From NCBI GenBank assembly GCA_030549495.1, contig JAUIRK010000894.1, positions 1,178,001 to 1,242,000 of the forward strand: DNA of 64,000 nt, in the 5' to 3' direction. Positions 34,800 through 45,934 of the stretch are shown here, piece by piece; position 1 is the stretch's first letter, and every line of letters starts with the position of its first letter. Position numbers and translations under genes: made by a program. The stretch comes from Nectonema munidae (Eukaryota > Nematomorpha > Nectonematoida > Nectonematidae). The notes beneath the pieces were generated by a model. The model ran no database searches and was not told the DNA's origin. It saw only the letters and a list, made by a program, of their open reading frames with translations.

Positions 34800-34982
34800 C
34801 ACAAATTTGTGGGACTTTTTATTTGGACCGTGGCACATTCCTTGAGCGGATGCCCTTCCTGACACGTCAACTGAATGGCATCAGATTAAACAAGCCATTC
34901 TATTTCGGATACAACCGAAATCGAACCCGAGACCTTTGGAATGAAATCACTGAGGTCTAAGCCCACCATACTCCCGGCGCCT
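34800..34982 (-). mobile_element. SINE-like element, second family
   Basis: On the minus strand the head at 34982 has a tRNA-like stretch ending in box B GGGTTCGATTTCGG. It is followed by CAGGAAGGGCATCCGCTC and CCACGGTCC. The GGAAGGGCATCCG block is a conserved core of several animal SINEs. It is distinct from the family at 4.5, 7.1 and 27.2 kb. Confidence 0.55.
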
Positions 34983-35015
34983 AATAAATTTCTGTTAATT
35001 GTTTTCTATGACTAA

Positions 35016-35378
35016 CCCGTTGTTAACGACTACAATAATTACACAATATCTACCGCAACATAGAGGATTTGTATTAAAAATTTTATCATAATACGTGATA
35101 TGATTGTATTTTGATTGAAGTCTCGGATAATAAATTTATCGAAAGAGCATTGTACAAAGCTCAATTGCGTAAAATACACCTGGCTTCCTTGTCGAATTGA
35201 CCTTGATACTAACCTAGTTCTATGAATAAATATTAGCCAGAAACAAGGATATATTCCAGAAAAAGTGGACGCCATTTTTATAATTTGTTATAAAAATACC
35301 TTAACCAAGAATCGTATGTCATTTTAGAAGATTAGGATTTTAAAGTCCACAATAGTCGACTCTGGTCGTTAACTAGTT
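35016..35378. mobile_element. TTAA-type MITE
   Basis: The left end CCCGTTGTTAACGAC follows CTAA. The right end, read inward, is CTAGTTAACGACCAG and is followed by TTAA near 35379. It belongs with the element at 37650-37779 but carries a longer, unrelated centre. A right-end fragment of the same family lies at about 35755-35836. Confidence 0.45.
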
Positions 35379-36991
35379 TTAAAAATCAATTTGCTAAGAC
35401 CAGGTATATTTTAGGCTTTATGATTTTTCTAGATTTTTTCCATATTCTTCATATTAGAATTCCGATTATTATTTCATTTTGCTGGATTTATTTCCCATAT
35501 TTCTTTTAGAGATTTTATTTTTTGGGACATTCCCCAAATCAAGTATAAGAATCAACAACTTCAAATTATGTCAATCAAAAATATGATGCCAAGTCCTATC
35601 TTTACTTTCATAACAGGTTGTTTTTTATCTTCTCTTATTTATCCTGCATTTTTTTGAAAAATCTTCTAAAAAACCAAGTCGAATCCAAAAATTAAAAATC
35701 CAATGGGTATTTTTTGTCAAGAATAAATCAATCGATATCCCATGTAAAACAGAAGATTTGTAAAGCATTAATAAAGGCAGGCGATTTTGTTTTTGTAAAG
35801 TCTTCTTCAATAGTCGTATCTTGTCGCTATCCGGCTAAAGTTAAAAATTACAATTAATTTCATCAACAAAGTACACTCTCGCAAATTTTTTGTAGTGTTG
35901 TTCGGATAAAGATTGACTAGTTCAGAGACTAGTTCTATGCTTAACGGGCTCTGTATTTTTTACACCAACACTTTTTAAACTTAAATTACTCGGGAAGTTT
36001 TCTCAAAAATCATATGTAAATCTCAACCTTTAGTTTAAAATAATGTTTATACTTCAGTAAAAAGAAGGGACAAAGTCTAAAAGTAAAACGATTATGTGAA
36101 AGGAATTTTTTTTGAAATTTTTAGGATGTAAATTGTAGATGGCGTTAATATAAATTTTTTTCGCGGGGAAGAATAGTACTAAATTGCTTTAAAAATGCAT
36201 TCTAAATACGTAGAGTTACGACATAAATACAAAAAGGACGAGGCTCTTTTTTACTGAAGGGTGCTTGAAACCCCATAAAAGAACAGGAGTGCTTTGGTAG
36301 TTTTGATATCAAAGAACGGATTTTCATCGATTCGTGTGCCATATCTGAAGCAAGTTTTTTTTATGAACAATCCTAATTTCATATAATCTCTAGAGAACAC
36401 TTATTTATTCACCAATTTTATAGAAGAGTTTCGATAAATGCAATCCATTAAACATTAATTTGTGTGACAAGCTATTTTACGGTAAGCTTTTCTGACGAAC
36501 ATTTAACTATTGTATAGTAGTTTGATAGTTCTTGAACCAAATATATTCTTATTGTAGATATTATTTTTTTATTAAAAGATAAATTCTGCTATACTTTTGC
36601 TTTTATTTTAAGCATTGATTGGCGCATGAAGTGATTATAGAGAAATTGTTAAATATTTTTAATGACTTCATAAGTTATTTTAATGAAAAGAGGAACAATT
36701 TGAAATAAAGAGAGAGAGAGAAATGACCGTATTACGAGATATCTTTTAATCTATTTTCATCAGTTAAGTACAGAGAACGTGTGCATGTGCAAGAATGATA
36801 TTGATTTAAACATTTTAGAATCCCCCTACATCAAAGACATAATTTCTTTGCTGTCAGCACAAACAATTGTTATTTAATTTGAAGTTACCTTCCTAGTAGA
36901 GCATGTGTGTTATATTATTGCAAAAAAATGTTTTGAAAGGATGCTATTGCACAATATTTTTGAGTAAATATACTATTGTGTTTTATTTTAG
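35379..36991. other. AT-rich intergenic with MITE traces
   Basis: At 36135-36150 TAGATGGCGTTAA matches the sub-terminal repeat of piggyBac element 1, and 36235-36265 (AAAGGACGAGGCTC) recalls its end, so a small derivative may sit here. Short (GA)n at about 36708-36720. No gene recognised. Confidence 0.35.
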
Positions 36992-37186
36992 AAATTGAAA
37001 TAAGTTTTAAAGACTTTAAAACTCTAGAAAAATCACTATTAGGATAAAAACCTAAAAGAAGAATACTCCGAAATCAGTTTTTTTCTTTTTAATACTATTT
37101 TTTGTCCACACAGAGGTTATGCTAAAGAAAACACTGATACAGTAGGCCTCTTCGTAGACAAAACATTTAGAATAAAATATAAATAA
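36992..37186 (+). pseudogene. Two exon-like blocks, unidentified
   Basis: Block 1 (36992-37076) follows TTTTATTTTAG and reads EISFKDFKTLEKSLLG, then TAA, then KPKRRILRNQ in the same frame. Block 2 (37114-37186) follows a strong acceptor (TTGTCCACACAG) across a 37-base intron and reads GYAKENTDTVGLFVDKTF to a stop. The phases match. The single in-frame TAA means either a remnant or a mis-set boundary. Not recognised. Confidence 0.35.
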
Positions 37187-37523
37187 AATAAAACTGATTT
37201 CCCCTCTCTTAACTCATCCCAACAACGCGACCTATCCAAGAATTTAGCATCCGAAAAATATCATTGCTTCACTCCTCAATAATTCAATTTTTTTGAAGAT
37301 ATACATTAAGTTCTTGACATCTTATAAGCAACTTTTTTATTTAGTTTTAAATTTTTGGTCAAGTTTTTTGGAATGTGTGTCATTTTGTACCGAAATCGTT
37401 CTATTCTTTTTCGTACGAGACTTTCTGTCAAAACAACCAATCACTGAAAAAAGTGATCAGTCAGTCTAAACTCCAAACTTTCTACAATTAATCAGTAAAA
37501 ATGCTACATTTTATGATAACTTC

Positions 37524-38149
37524 ATGCAGTTGGAAAGTATGCCCTGTATCTAATGAAATTTGTTCATTTTTTAATTTCTTTTTATGAAATCCTCGATATC
37601 GAAGTCATGTTGAAGTCATTTAGCTATTCTCCTGTATTAAATTCTTTAACCCGTTAACGACGAGAATAATCAGACGATATTTAGTGTAAAGCAGAAGATT
37701 TGTATTAAAAAGCATTAATAAAAGCAGACGATTCACACTTTTGTAAAGTCGATATATATCGACTGTGGTCGATAACCGATTAATCAGTATGCCTATTTTG
37801 CAGATTTTCAAAAAAAGATGCATATAGACATGTTCATGAAGTCACGAGAAGAGATAATTGAGCTTCTTCAAAAGATCGCATGTCCCAACTCGTAATTAGT
37901 AATCGATTTTATAAATTCTTTCTTTTGCACAATTTCATTTTTAGAATAACATATCAAGAAAAAACGAAATTTAGAGATAATACAGGATACTTTGGAAAAG
38001 ATTGCTTTCGACAAGATATGTTTAACATACCTGGACAATATTTTTCGCCGCGTTGTAGATTACTTCCAAAAAAGTATACTGAGCCATACAAAGTTCGTCA
38101 GCTAGACGATGATGAAACGCCTAGGTATAAATTTTTTGGCGAAGAATAA
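37524..38149 (+). CDS. Small spliced host gene, about 104 residues, unknown
   Basis: Three exons join in phase. Exon 1 is 37524-37545 (ATG, seven codons plus one base, donor CCCT|GTATCT). Exon 2 is 37804-37891 (acceptor TATTTTGCAG, donor ACTC|GTAATT). Exon 3 is 37945-38149 (acceptor TTCATTTTTAG, stop TAA). The product contains KSREEIIELLQKIACPNS, then FGKDCFRQDMFNIPGQYF, then PKKYTEPYKVRQLDDDETPR and ends KFFGEE. The last intron is 53 bases. The first is 258 bases and holds a 130-bp TTAA MITE, so it was about 124 bases before. No membrane helix and no family I recognise. The tail is proline- and charge-rich, as in small structural or ciliary proteins, but that is only an impression. Exon 3 is the best supported part. 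Confidence 0.6.
37650..37779. mobile_element. TTAA MITE inside an intron
   Basis: A 130-bp element with exact TTAA at both sides (37646-37649 and 37780-37783), ends CCCGTTAACGAC and GTCGATAACCGA, the AAGCAGACGATT core, and a palindrome GTCGATATATATCGAC near the right end. Best preserved member of the family with relatives at 15.6, 35.0 and 35.8 kb. Confidence 0.75.
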
Positions 38150-38236
38150 ACATTTCTCCATATTTATTTCCAATAAATATTTTTTGTTCACGCTTCTTTG
38201 CAGCCTCAGAATGACCATAATAAGCTGCGTCTAAAG

Positions 38237-38517
38237 CAGGGGTCCATAACAGATCTTTAGGGATCGATAAGGTAGATAAACTTACCAAATTGTGCTATGC
38301 CTTTTTTACTTTATAGTTGTAATAAATCTCCTTTTTCTTTTAGAACATATCTTAGGACATTGTATAGTTAGTATAGGATATATGAAACATTTTTGGTTTG
38401 TATTTTTTCTCTTAATTGTTCGACATTGATTAATGTTTTTATGAAGCATTTCTATGTGAGTGGGGGCTGAAATGTTCTATGAAGGGGTCGACGGGTAAAA
38501 AAGTTTGCCGATCCCTG
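38237..38517. mobile_element. hAT-type MITE
   Basis: A 281-bp element with ends CAGGGGTC and GATCCCTG. The 8-bp target duplication is GTCTAAAG (38229-38236) and CTCTAAAG (38518-38525), one mismatch. No coding sequence. Confidence 0.8.
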
Positions 38518-38789
38518 CTCTAAAGTATTTGTAAGAACAAATGAGGACATAATCAGGGTTTAGGAGTTGGAGGGAAAATGTCCAATTCCAAGTAATTTAC
38601 AAAAATCTCGCTCTTTTGTTAGCAGCCATGTATGTTATTTTCCGGTAAAGGTAATGTAAATAGAAAAGGCTATTATGTTTATAAAAGTATTATTATATTT
38701 GTACTAAGTATAGTATTAAAGATAAATAATCAGAATTTGTCCTGAAATTCTTCTAGAAACAATTGGAAGCCAAAATTAAAAAAGTGACC

Positions 38790-39900
38790 ATGAGGAAAGA
38801 GGAAATTGAATGACTAGATTCTCACTAAATTTTTTATTAAAGACAGAGCACAGAACTTCTGCATCTTCGACTATATTGCCATCAATATTCATACTTAAGT
38901 TTGGTGAGTCATTGATATGAAGTTGTCTTTTTTTATTTCACGCCAAATACCCTTTGGGTTAGTTTGTCTAGAAAATATTTTATGTAAAAAAACTTGTTTT
39001 TAATATCTCTGCAGCTGTATTTAATTTCTAAGAGAAACAAATTTCAAAGCATCAAAATAAGAGTTCTTTAACTTTTTGTAAATATCGTTTCTTTGTTTGA
39101 TCAAACTTAAAACCTCAGTGTTCAACCAGGATTTCACAACATTATTATAACACAAGTTAGAATCTCTTTTCAATTTTATAGAACGTGCGTTAGATTTCAT
39201 AAAACCTGTGAGCTTAGAGCTAAGTTTATTAAAACATAAATTGGGAAGATTGCTAAATTCATCAAGAAAATTGGGCCAATCAAGAAGAAGAAGAATTTAT
39301 TTGAACTAATATAAAATTACATTAAAAAAACATTGCATAAACATGAAATTCAAATATACATTACACAGAAAGCTTCAATGAAAAAAAAATCAAATGATTC
39401 TACATCTCTAATATAAGATGAAACTTCAAATTTATGTTTATAGAAAAACTCTGATAAGAGGAGACACGTCAAGGGATAATAAAATTCGGATATGGTCCGA
39501 AATAAAATATAACAAGTTAAAAGCTTTTCTTCTTACTAAATATTCGGAGAGGTAAATATTATCCAAAAAGTGAATGACCAGATGCTCGAGTTGTTTTAGA
39601 AATCAAGGGCCAATCTTTCATAGAAAAGATGTTAAAGAAAGTTTGTGCATATCTGCAATTATCATGCTTGAAAAGAGCAAACTTGAAATCACCTAAAATA
39701 GCAGTGTTACAATCAAAATTACTGGTTGATAAAAACGTTTCAAATTGACTAAGAAAAGTTTCAATATCTTGGGAAAAAGATGTTCTTCTATAAATATTAT
39801 TGATATACAAAATTTTGGATTTTAATAAAGTATCACGAATAGTATAGATCTAATAGTAATCACTATCATTGCTAACTACACACATTTTATAATTAATTGA
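38790..39900 (-). pseudogene. LINE fragment: endonuclease and linker
   Basis: Minus strand. An APE-type endonuclease piece (39559-39810) includes DIETFLSQFETFLSTSNF and AILGDFKFALF, then SKTTRASGHS and a DNIYLSEY ... SDHI region. The linker (38.8-39.28 kb) includes KSWLNTEVLSLIKQRNDIYK. This is the first half of a non-LTR retrotransposon ORF2 of the Jockey/CR1-like kind. It has frameshifts and stops and no reverse transcriptase follows it here. Confidence 0.7.
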
Positions 39901-40167
39901 TTAATTTTGCGAAGGTCTTCTTTTCTATTATCATTATTTGATTTGACAAGCAAGCAGCTTCTTTGTTCTACATCAGAGATTAAAATTTTTTGTTAGATAA
40001 AGATTGAGGAGGATACTATCATTGGGTATATTGAATTTATCAACGATATTATTGTTAAGACAATCCAACTTAGAACTTATTTCATGATTAAGCAAAGAGT
40101 TATTATCAAATTTTTGAACAAATATAAGAAAGCTTTGGACATATTAGCTTTAGACATCTCTTTAGAT

Positions 40168-40440
40168 CAGTGGGTCCCAATTTTTTTTAGCTTGTTACCC
40201 AATTTAACATGCCCCAATAAGCATGTTATCACATTCAAAAAATGTTGTCAACATAGATATATATTATATTTATTTTATTTCGAGATTGTTAAAGTTTAGT
40301 TTACAACATTAGATACTAAGACTATTTTGACATTAATTCTAACGCCAGATACCGCAATGTTTTCATGATTTTCAGTATTATTCCGAAAAATGGTTAAATA
40401 ACTGCCAGGGGGTAATTTACCCGCAGTTTGGGAAACACTG
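40168..40440. mobile_element. hAT-type MITE
   Basis: A 273-bp element with ends CAGTGGGTCCCAA and TTTGGGAAACACTG. The target duplication is CTTTAGAT (40160-40167) and CTCTAGAT (40441-40448), one mismatch. No coding sequence. Confidence 0.8.
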
Positions 40441-40612
40441 CTCTAGATAATAGTGCTTTCTATCCACCAAATCGTGCAATTTCAAAAATATTCGCAAATT
40501 GGTCATCACAAGAAGAATCAAGAGTCAAACATTCTTCAACTGCCATGAGCCAAAAGTTTTAACAGAAGATGTGAGTCAGAACAAAATAAACGCGCCATTT
40601 TTGATTAAGGAA

Positions 40613-40637
40613 ATTGATTGATTGATTGATTGATTGA
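40613..40637 (+). repeat. (ATTG)n microsatellite
   Basis: About six tandem ATTG units. Confidence 0.9.
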
Positions 40638-40919
40638 GCTTTCCACAGCTTGTAGATCGCGAGGAATCCGAAAGATGGCATGAAGCTGTAAAATCATAAA
40701 GAATTAAGGAAAGAAAGAGTAAAAAGAGACAGAATGTAAGTTAATAGAAATTTAAATAGGGTTGTGAATAAGCAATTTTAATGGATTTTAATAGAAAAAA
40801 AATTCCTAGCGAATTGGGGTTTAACTAAGATTTCATTTTTAGTATTAAGAGTGCAATCTTTTACACGAATATTTATAGCATTAAAATGGTCAGGCAAAGG
40901 TTAAGTTCTTAAACATTGA

Positions 40920-41060
40920 AAATTGACCAGAGGTTTCAATCTTATTGCAACCCAAACGACATAGTTTGTCATCCGTTTTGTTAATAATAGACAGAAAACT
41001 ATTAGAAGAGCATGTGCCGACTAACCATCGTATAATTTCAAGCCAACAATTTTTTCTGAA
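40920..41060 (-). pseudogene. Possible LINE C-terminal zinc-knuckle remnant
   Basis: The minus strand reads WLVGTCSSNSFLSIINKTDD, then KLCRLGCNKIET. This is like the 'TGH...LN..L....C..C...ET..H' end of some non-LTR elements. Short and degraded. Confidence 0.35.
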
Positions 41061-41384
41061 TTCCTACTCCTATCTTGTCTATTCTATCTCATTCTTAATT
41101 AAGCTTAATGTAAACTTTAACCCCCGCCCTACTAAGCTTAACGTCAACAATGAATGAGGACTTATAAATAGCAACATGCATCCTTCAAATAGATGCGCAC
41201 CATCTCCAAATTATGTGTAGAAAAGGGGTAAAGATATCAATTAATAATAAAAAAAAATTGAAAATTTTATTAAATGAAAAAAATCTTTCATTAATTTTCA
41301 GTTGTTTTCTTCTTCCTAAAAGATGAAAATGTTTTATTGAGAAAATTTTACAACATAATTTAAGTTTTTTGAAAACGTATTTGA

Positions 41385-41590
41385 CGTATCCACAGCGTTT
41401 TTCAAACTTTTTTTACTGCGACCCATAACAAGAAGCACGGTTTGCATCGCGACCCATAATACTTAGGTGTAATAAGACAAACTCTGTTCACTAGGTTCAT
41501 TTATTCAGCATCGACTATTTATATGTCCTTTTTTTGTCATGACCCATTTTATTTTTCATGCGACCCACTGAAGGGTCGGGTTAGCACATT
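41385..41590. mobile_element. hAT-like MITE fragment
   Basis: CAGCGTTTTTCAAAC ... ACTGCGACCCATAA ... GCGACCCACTGAAGGGTCGG is the usual layout of a decayed hAT-derived MITE. The right terminus is not clear. Confidence 0.4.
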
Positions 41591-41629
41591 GATATTTGAT
41601 ATAAATGCAAATATAAGAAAAAAAAGTTA

Positions 41630-43212
41630 GACAGGTATGAAAATCTTCTTGCATTTGCGCTTAAAGCTTTTAATATTTTTCAAATACCTAATATGTAACG
41701 GTATTGAGTTCCAACTTTTTTTTAGATTTTTTCAAGAAGAACTTGTTGGATATTCATGTCTAATAATACGCAAGTTGTTTCTACCTCGTGTATTATTATA
41801 AACAAAAATTTTTGTTAACTAAATAATTTTTACTTAGCTCATTATTTGAATTAATACTTTTGTACACAAAAAGAGCTGACTGAAGTTGATTTATTTGTTC
41901 AATATTTGGTATAGCAAACTTTTTTCTTATTATATCAGGATTTCCATTTAAAATAAAATAAAATTCAAATCTTTGTTTTGTTTATTTTGCAAGGCAGAAA
42001 GTGTTGTAAGCAGTGGCGGTTCTAGATTTTCAAAAGTGAGGGGGCCAAACAAGGGCCAAGTTTTTAAATCGATAATTTTTTATAAATTTTGCAATTTACC
42101 AAATACATATGTTTTACTTTTTTTTCTTTCAATTATTCCAATGAATGAAAATCAAATTAAGTGCTCTTGGTCTAAGATTCACCCGTCCAGATAAAAGAGA
42201 TATTTCTTCCCCTAAATGCAAAACCCACTCAGAAAAATTAATTATAAAAAGTTTTGAGTAAATTTTTAATCCAGTAAAATAAGTATTTAATGTGGAGGGG
42301 CCAACATGGGGTCCAGCCAAAAAACTGGAGGGGGCATGCAGAAAACCAAATAAAATTAGAGTAGTGTAACTTAGATTGTATCAAGGCAAAATAAACCATT
42401 AATCTGGTCTTTATATCTATCAAATTATTTATTTTAAAAACTCTGCTCATCGCTATAGAAACTTGCTTGTTAACATTATCATAATGGTTGGTAAAGTTCA
42501 ACCTGGAGTCCAAAGTTACACTTAAATACTTGTAACTAGTAGATTTAAGGAGGAGCTCTTGACCTAATTTTAAAGAAAGATTAGTTGTCTTTCTGTTCCT
42601 ATTAAAATCGACATATTTACATTTAGATGTATTGATATGCAAATTATTATTGTTAGACCACTGAAAGAGTTTTTCCAAGAACTTATTTATAACATTCTGA
42701 CTAGAAGCAAGACTTTCTTTTGAAAGTGATAGCACAAACATCTGCATACATATATATTTTAAAATCATCATTTTGCAAAAGAAAAAGATCATTTACATAA
42801 ATTATGATTAACAGAGCTCCTAGGATAGAACCTTGAGGGACTCTAGACTATGTTTAATATATCTGATGACTCATTATTAATAAAGATGTATTGCTGCCTA
42901 TTTTGCAAAAAAACTTTTTAAGAGTTCAAGAAATTGCCCTCTCAAACCTAAACAGTACAATTTATGAACTAATAATGTGTGGTTGATTGCATCAAAAGCC
43001 TTTGAAAAGTCTATAAATAGACGGCACAAACCTCATATCCATTATCTATAGATTGGAGAATATTATTGGTCAAGGTCCCGATAGACATCTCTGTTGATGA
43101 TCCAGCTACGAAATACGAATCCAAACTGTTGTTTGGATAAAATGTTGAACTTTTCCAAATAAGATATCATTCTTTTGATAATTTTTTCAAAGATTTTGTC
43201 TATTAAACGTTC
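41630..43212 (-). pseudogene. LINE fragment: reverse transcriptase and C-terminus
   Basis: Minus strand, from 43212 down: [60 protein letters not shown] (the YADD box, with V for the last D), NLHINTSKCKYVDFNRN, KLHYSNFIWFSAC. After an inserted MITE come INQLQSALFVYKSI and the C-terminal tail. This is a Jockey/CR1-like non-LTR element with stops and frameshifts. The endonuclease half is absent here but a separate fragment lies at 38.8-39.9 kb. Confidence 0.8.
42011..42333. mobile_element. MITE inserted in the LINE
   Basis: Begins CAGTGGCGGTTCTAGA with a G-rich shoulder and ends near GGGGTCCAGCC ... ACTGGAGGGGG. LINE reading resumes on both sides (FIWFSAC before, LQNKQN after). The exact right end and target duplication are unclear. 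Confidence 0.6.
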
Positions 43213-43255
43213 AATGTCTTGTTTAGATTATGTGTATAGGATACTAAGTAGAAAA

Positions 43256-44070
43256 TTAGTAATTAAACATTTATTGATAAAAATGTTTTAAAAAACTTAA
43301 AAATATTTACTTATTTATTTATTGAAGAGAAAATTGATTTCAATTTTTCAAAAATTCAAGTTCGCACATAAAAAAAGATTGGATCCTAGAGCCATATGGC
43401 CGAGGTGGGTGGGTAGGGATCCAAGCTTAAACAAAGAAGATGATTTCAATATTTTTACGATGAAAAAACTGAAAAGATAAACACTGCATAAAAAGCGGTT
43501 TGTTGGAGTAAGAATGAAGAAAGGAATTAAATTCGCACATAAAAAAAAAATTTATCTTAGAGCCATATGGTCAAGGTTGGTGGGTGGGGATCCAAGCCTA
43601 AATACAAAGAAGATGATTTCAAAATTTTATGATGAAAAAGTAGACTGCTTGAAGCGCTATCCAAACTTGAAAGGAAAGCAGAACTCAATACTCGATGCAT
43701 ACATTTTTTCTGAATGGCTGCCTTATGGATCTGTTCTTCATACTTGTATGCTAACAATCAAATAAAACTTGCAAAGTCTCACTTATTCACAAAAGACGAT
43801 GTTCTATCACTTTTTTGAAGAAGCAGCCCTACTTTATTTGAGGATTCTTTAACACTCCCTTCTTAGGATCACCAGTAGTTTAGAATATTTTAAATTGTGA
43901 TTTTGAGTCATGGCGATTTTCAATATCTCTAATGAATGTCGTGCTGAGGTCAAGATTTTCTGCATCTCTAGTCTCTAATTTTAATTTTTTCTTTAACAAA
44001 TTTTTTTTTATAATAGGCTGCTTTAATATTATGCAAGTCGACTACGCTAATTTGAATACATTAATTCAGT
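43256..44070 (+). repeat. Direct repeat, copy A (with internal tandem)
   Basis: About 800 bp, matching 50138-50775 in the same direction. Shared phrases include TTGAAGCGCTATCCAAACTT and AAGCAGCCCTACTTTATTTG. Within this copy a stretch of about 155 bp (GCACATAAAAAAA ... AAGATGATTTCAA) is present twice, at 43374 and 43530. Coding is doubtful. It looks like an unclassified non-autonomous repeat. Confidence 0.75.
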
Positions 44071-44075
44071 TAATT

Positions 44076-44498
44076 AGTGATTTCTTTATTTTTTTCAAGG
44101 TTAAATTTGTAAAAATTGCCATTTTTCAAAGTTTGAAAGCGTAAAAAATTATTTTAATAAATAGTAAAATAAAATCTAAACACATTTTTGTAATCAGTGT
44201 AAATTCTCTTTAATGACATATTACTCATAAAAGTTGGATACATTTTTTTATATTTTTTTTGCGGGGTATTAAATTTTCAAAAAATGAAAAAAAAAATTTC
44301 TAATTTTTTTTTTATAAAATTAAAATATGTGTATTAAAGTTTTTGTTTATTGATTGTCAGAACATTTTTTTACCATATTATTTTTCATCTACGTAAAGCT
44401 GGGAATGTTTTAATTTAATTTTTAATATTTTATTAAAATTGTTTTCCATATAAATAGAAATTTTGTAAATGGAAACGACAAAAGGTATCTTTTAAGCT
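44076..44498. other. AT-rich spacer
   Basis: T- and A-rich tracts only. I searched here for the left end of piggyBac element 2 (a TTAA-CCC start) and did not find it. Confidence 0.4.
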
Positions 44499-45259
44499 TT
44501 GTTTGAAAATATTTTGAAAGCATATCCTCAGCAGTCAAAATGTTTATCTCAGAAAAAATGTAATTTGTTACTGTCAGAGATAAAGAACAGTATAAAAACA
44601 TACGGGCAGGTAATTGAAGATTTGGCAAGAGAAGAGCTTACAAATACATCTCTAGTAACAAGTTGGATTTTCAAAAAAAGTGATGTTTCAGAAAAAAGTT
44701 CTAGTAACACTCCAGATAGTATATTAGTCACACAATCATCTGAAACTTTAGAAACAACTCCAAAAACTTCTCCATCTCCTGATTTCTCACAACAAAATAA
44801 TAAGGCTTACGCCGAAAATAAATTAAAATATGAAATAACAAGCATTGATAAAGAACTAGCAAGTTATGTTTGTATCTCAAAAAATACTGGGCTCAGTGAA
44901 ATGTACAAAAAACGCATAGAAACGCTTGAAAAAGAAAGCATAAAAATAAAAAACGCTCATTATTTCAAGCTCAGCACATGAAAAATCTTGGATTGAATAA
45001 ACACTTTGATGAGTTTTGCCCCTTCTTTGCAGAAAATCGATGCTAAAGGAATAACTTTTATGGAACATCGTAGTTGTGTAAAGTGTTTGAAGTATTCTGT
45101 TCAATTAAAGAGAAAAACAAATATTCATCATTCTGCGTTCCTGAAGATTCACAAAATGAAAAGTATGATGAAGAGAACAAAATAGAAGAAGTTGAATCTG
45201 AGAATTGTTTCAATCTCGATATTTTCGAAAGAATTGAAAGAATTTTTTCTATAAAATAA
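44499..45259 (+). CDS. Unknown open frames upstream of piggyBac 2
   Basis: A 160-codon frame (44499-44981) reads ILKAYPQQSKCLSQKKCNLL, a Ser/Thr-rich middle, and a Lys/Glu-rich end (ETLEKESIKIKNAHYF) with the look of a coiled coil. A second frame (45110-45259) contains YSSFCVPEDSQ and an acidic stretch. They could be one gene with an unresolved junction. No known domain. They may be part of the transposon or an older host sequence. Confidence 0.3.
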
Positions 45260-45289
45260 AAGTTGTTAGCCTTCTGTTTTTTTTAAGTT

Positions 45290-45405
45290 GATGTCAACTA
45301 AAAGTGGTAGGGGGGGGGGGGGGGGGGTAGGTAAAGTTGACAATAGGGGAGAGAAAATAGGCAAAAATTGGTTGACGTCAATTGTGAACGACCCCTTACT
45401 GTTTG
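45290..45405. mobile_element. G-tract MITE-like insertion
   Basis: An 18-base G run (about 45310-45327) is followed by a stretch ending in TTGACGTCAATTGTGAACGA then CCCC. On the minus strand this reads GGGGTCGTTCACAATTGACG, a pattern seen at the ends of a common animal MITE type. Ends are not defined. Confidence 0.35.
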
Positions 45406-45934
45406 AAATAAAATAACTTCACTCATCTCTACAATTCGTATTTTATTGTGTCATTTGATAGAGGAATTCTTTTCCCTTGATTTAACTCTTTCCCAAGAAG
45501 TTTATTTGTTGCTTCCAAAATACAAGGTTTAGTTCATCTATGGTACGAGTCTTTTTATTGAAAGCTGAGGGCTGGATCAATAAACAATAGCAAAACTATT
45601 AAAGATGATATTAATATTATTATTTGTATTCAACAAAAATATCAATTCAACTATACGAATAAACAAAGTTTTGAAGTCATATATGAGATGAAAAAAAGTA
45701 GAACCGAATGGTAGTAGCAAGACAAAGAAATAACAGAAGAATGTCAGAGATATCACAAGAATAATCTTATAAGAAATGCGAGAAACAGGAAAAAGGGTTT
45801 TTGGAAGGAGTGATTCAGGCATACAACTTTTTTTGAATTTCATCACCAAGATTTCAAGCAAGTTTCAATTGGCACGTGCTTTAATTTCTCTTTGTGATGA
45901 ATCTGATGAGGATGATGATGAGTAAAGAAACAAT

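Noticed and set aside
43557-43757. Minus-strand frame repeated at 50221-50454
   Set aside because: It is shared only because the whole segment is a DNA repeat. Conservation of the frame alone is not shown.
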